Source of the DNA: DATDVD01 sp035290065
GTDB taxonomy: Bacteria; Pseudomonadota; Gammaproteobacteria; Coxiellales; Coxiellaceae
Reading direction: 5' to 3'
DNA: 12,915 nucleotides
Assembly: GCA_035290065.1 (NCBI GenBank)
Contig: DATDVD010000092.1
Coordinates: 1 to 12,915 of the forward strand
The notes below the pieces were generated by a model that saw nothing but the letters and a program-made list of their open reading frames with translations, was not told the origin of the DNA and made no database searches. This document shows positions 12,661-12,915 of the stretch, one piece after another; positions within the stretch are counted from its first letter, which is position 1, and each line of letters opens with the position of its first letter. A program made the position numbers and the translations under genes.

Positions 12661-12915
12661 CTTTTTCCGTGGAAAGGGAAGGGGACTAATAGGAGGGTTT
12701 TATGGGCAAACCAGATGCGATCGGGATTGTGGGTGACTAAGATTTTGATGCAGTTTAGTTGATGGATGGATTCGAGAACGTACCGTTCATTTTTTTCGTC
12801 TAAATGCGCGGTGGCTTCGTCTAGCAATAAAATATCAGGTTCTTTGTAAAAAGCGCGAGCGAGGAGAAGACGTTGCGTTTGTCCGGCGGATAGAGTGGTG
12901 CCGAGTTCTCCAATG
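12657..12915 (-). CDS. ABC exporter ATPase, C-terminal end (CvaB/RaxB-like), partial
   Basis: Reading the minus strand from the right window edge gives 85 codons of an ABC ATPase ending at TAG (12659-12657). The signature LSAGQTQRLLLARAFYKEP, Walker B DILLLDEATAHLD with its D-loop, and the H-loop ILVTHNPDRIW are all in order. The form IGELGTTLSAGQ plus LDEATAHLDEKNER is like the end of bacteriocin/peptide exporters with an N-terminal peptidase domain (CvaB, RaxB), which process and export double-glycine leader peptides; the membrane and peptidase parts lie outside the window, so this subfamily is a guess. Family members normally have serine before HLD; here it is alanine. The C-terminal tail (LLLVPFPFHGKS) overlaps the uvrA stop by four bases in the convergent direction. 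Confidence 0.82.
   Translation of the reverse strand, partial: IGELGTTLSAGQTQRLLLARAFYKEPDILLLDEATAHLDEKNERYVLESIHQLNCIKILVTHNPDRIWFAHKTLLLVPFPFHGKS

Overview
The window looks like chromosomal DNA of a gammaproteobacterium, most plausibly of the order Legionellales (Legionella/Coxiella relatives). This is inferred from protein character and gene order: the end of the alpha ribosomal operon (rpsD, rpoA, rplQ) lies near ssb, a YajR-type MFS transporter and a divergent uvrA. No rRNA or species marker is present, so the genus stays open.

Layout. 1-2006: the ribosomal/RNA polymerase operon end (S4 cut at the left edge, RNAP alpha, L17), closed by a palindromic repeat that doubles as an intrinsic terminator. 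2139-5413: an AT-rich accessory block holding two small unknown genes on the minus strand, a roughly 200-bp divergent control region rich in inverted repeats, and a plus-strand operon of a MarR-like winged-helix regulator, a styrene/indole monooxygenase-type flavoprotein and a heme-oxygenase-like iron oxidase (HDO superfamily). 5421-5635: a second copy of the last 96 bases of rplQ, its downstream flank and the palindromic repeat, so the block is bracketed by direct repeats. 5644-7753: a 543-residue Pro/Ala/Ser/Gly-rich protein with one central ordered segment, and a convergent NTF2/SnoaL-like gene. 7802-9631 (minus): ssb and yajR as a tight pair. 9661-9743: a third copy of the palindromic repeat. 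9826-12660: complete uvrA. 12657-12915 (minus): the C-terminal end of an ABC exporter ATPase.

Working together. The ribosomal genes, ssb and uvrA are housekeeping. The accessory block reads as a self-contained oxidative cassette: a regulator in front of two tightly spaced oxygenase genes, probably acting in sequence on one small molecule. The substrate cannot be read from sequence.

Most notable are (1) the rplQ-3'-end duplication bracketing the cassette, whose four differences are mostly synonymous, suggesting that both copies came from functional rplQ genes; (2) the exact inversion of the 34-base centre of the palindromic repeat between the two copies, which flips the polarity of the terminator it encodes; and (3) the monooxygenase-HDO pairing itself.
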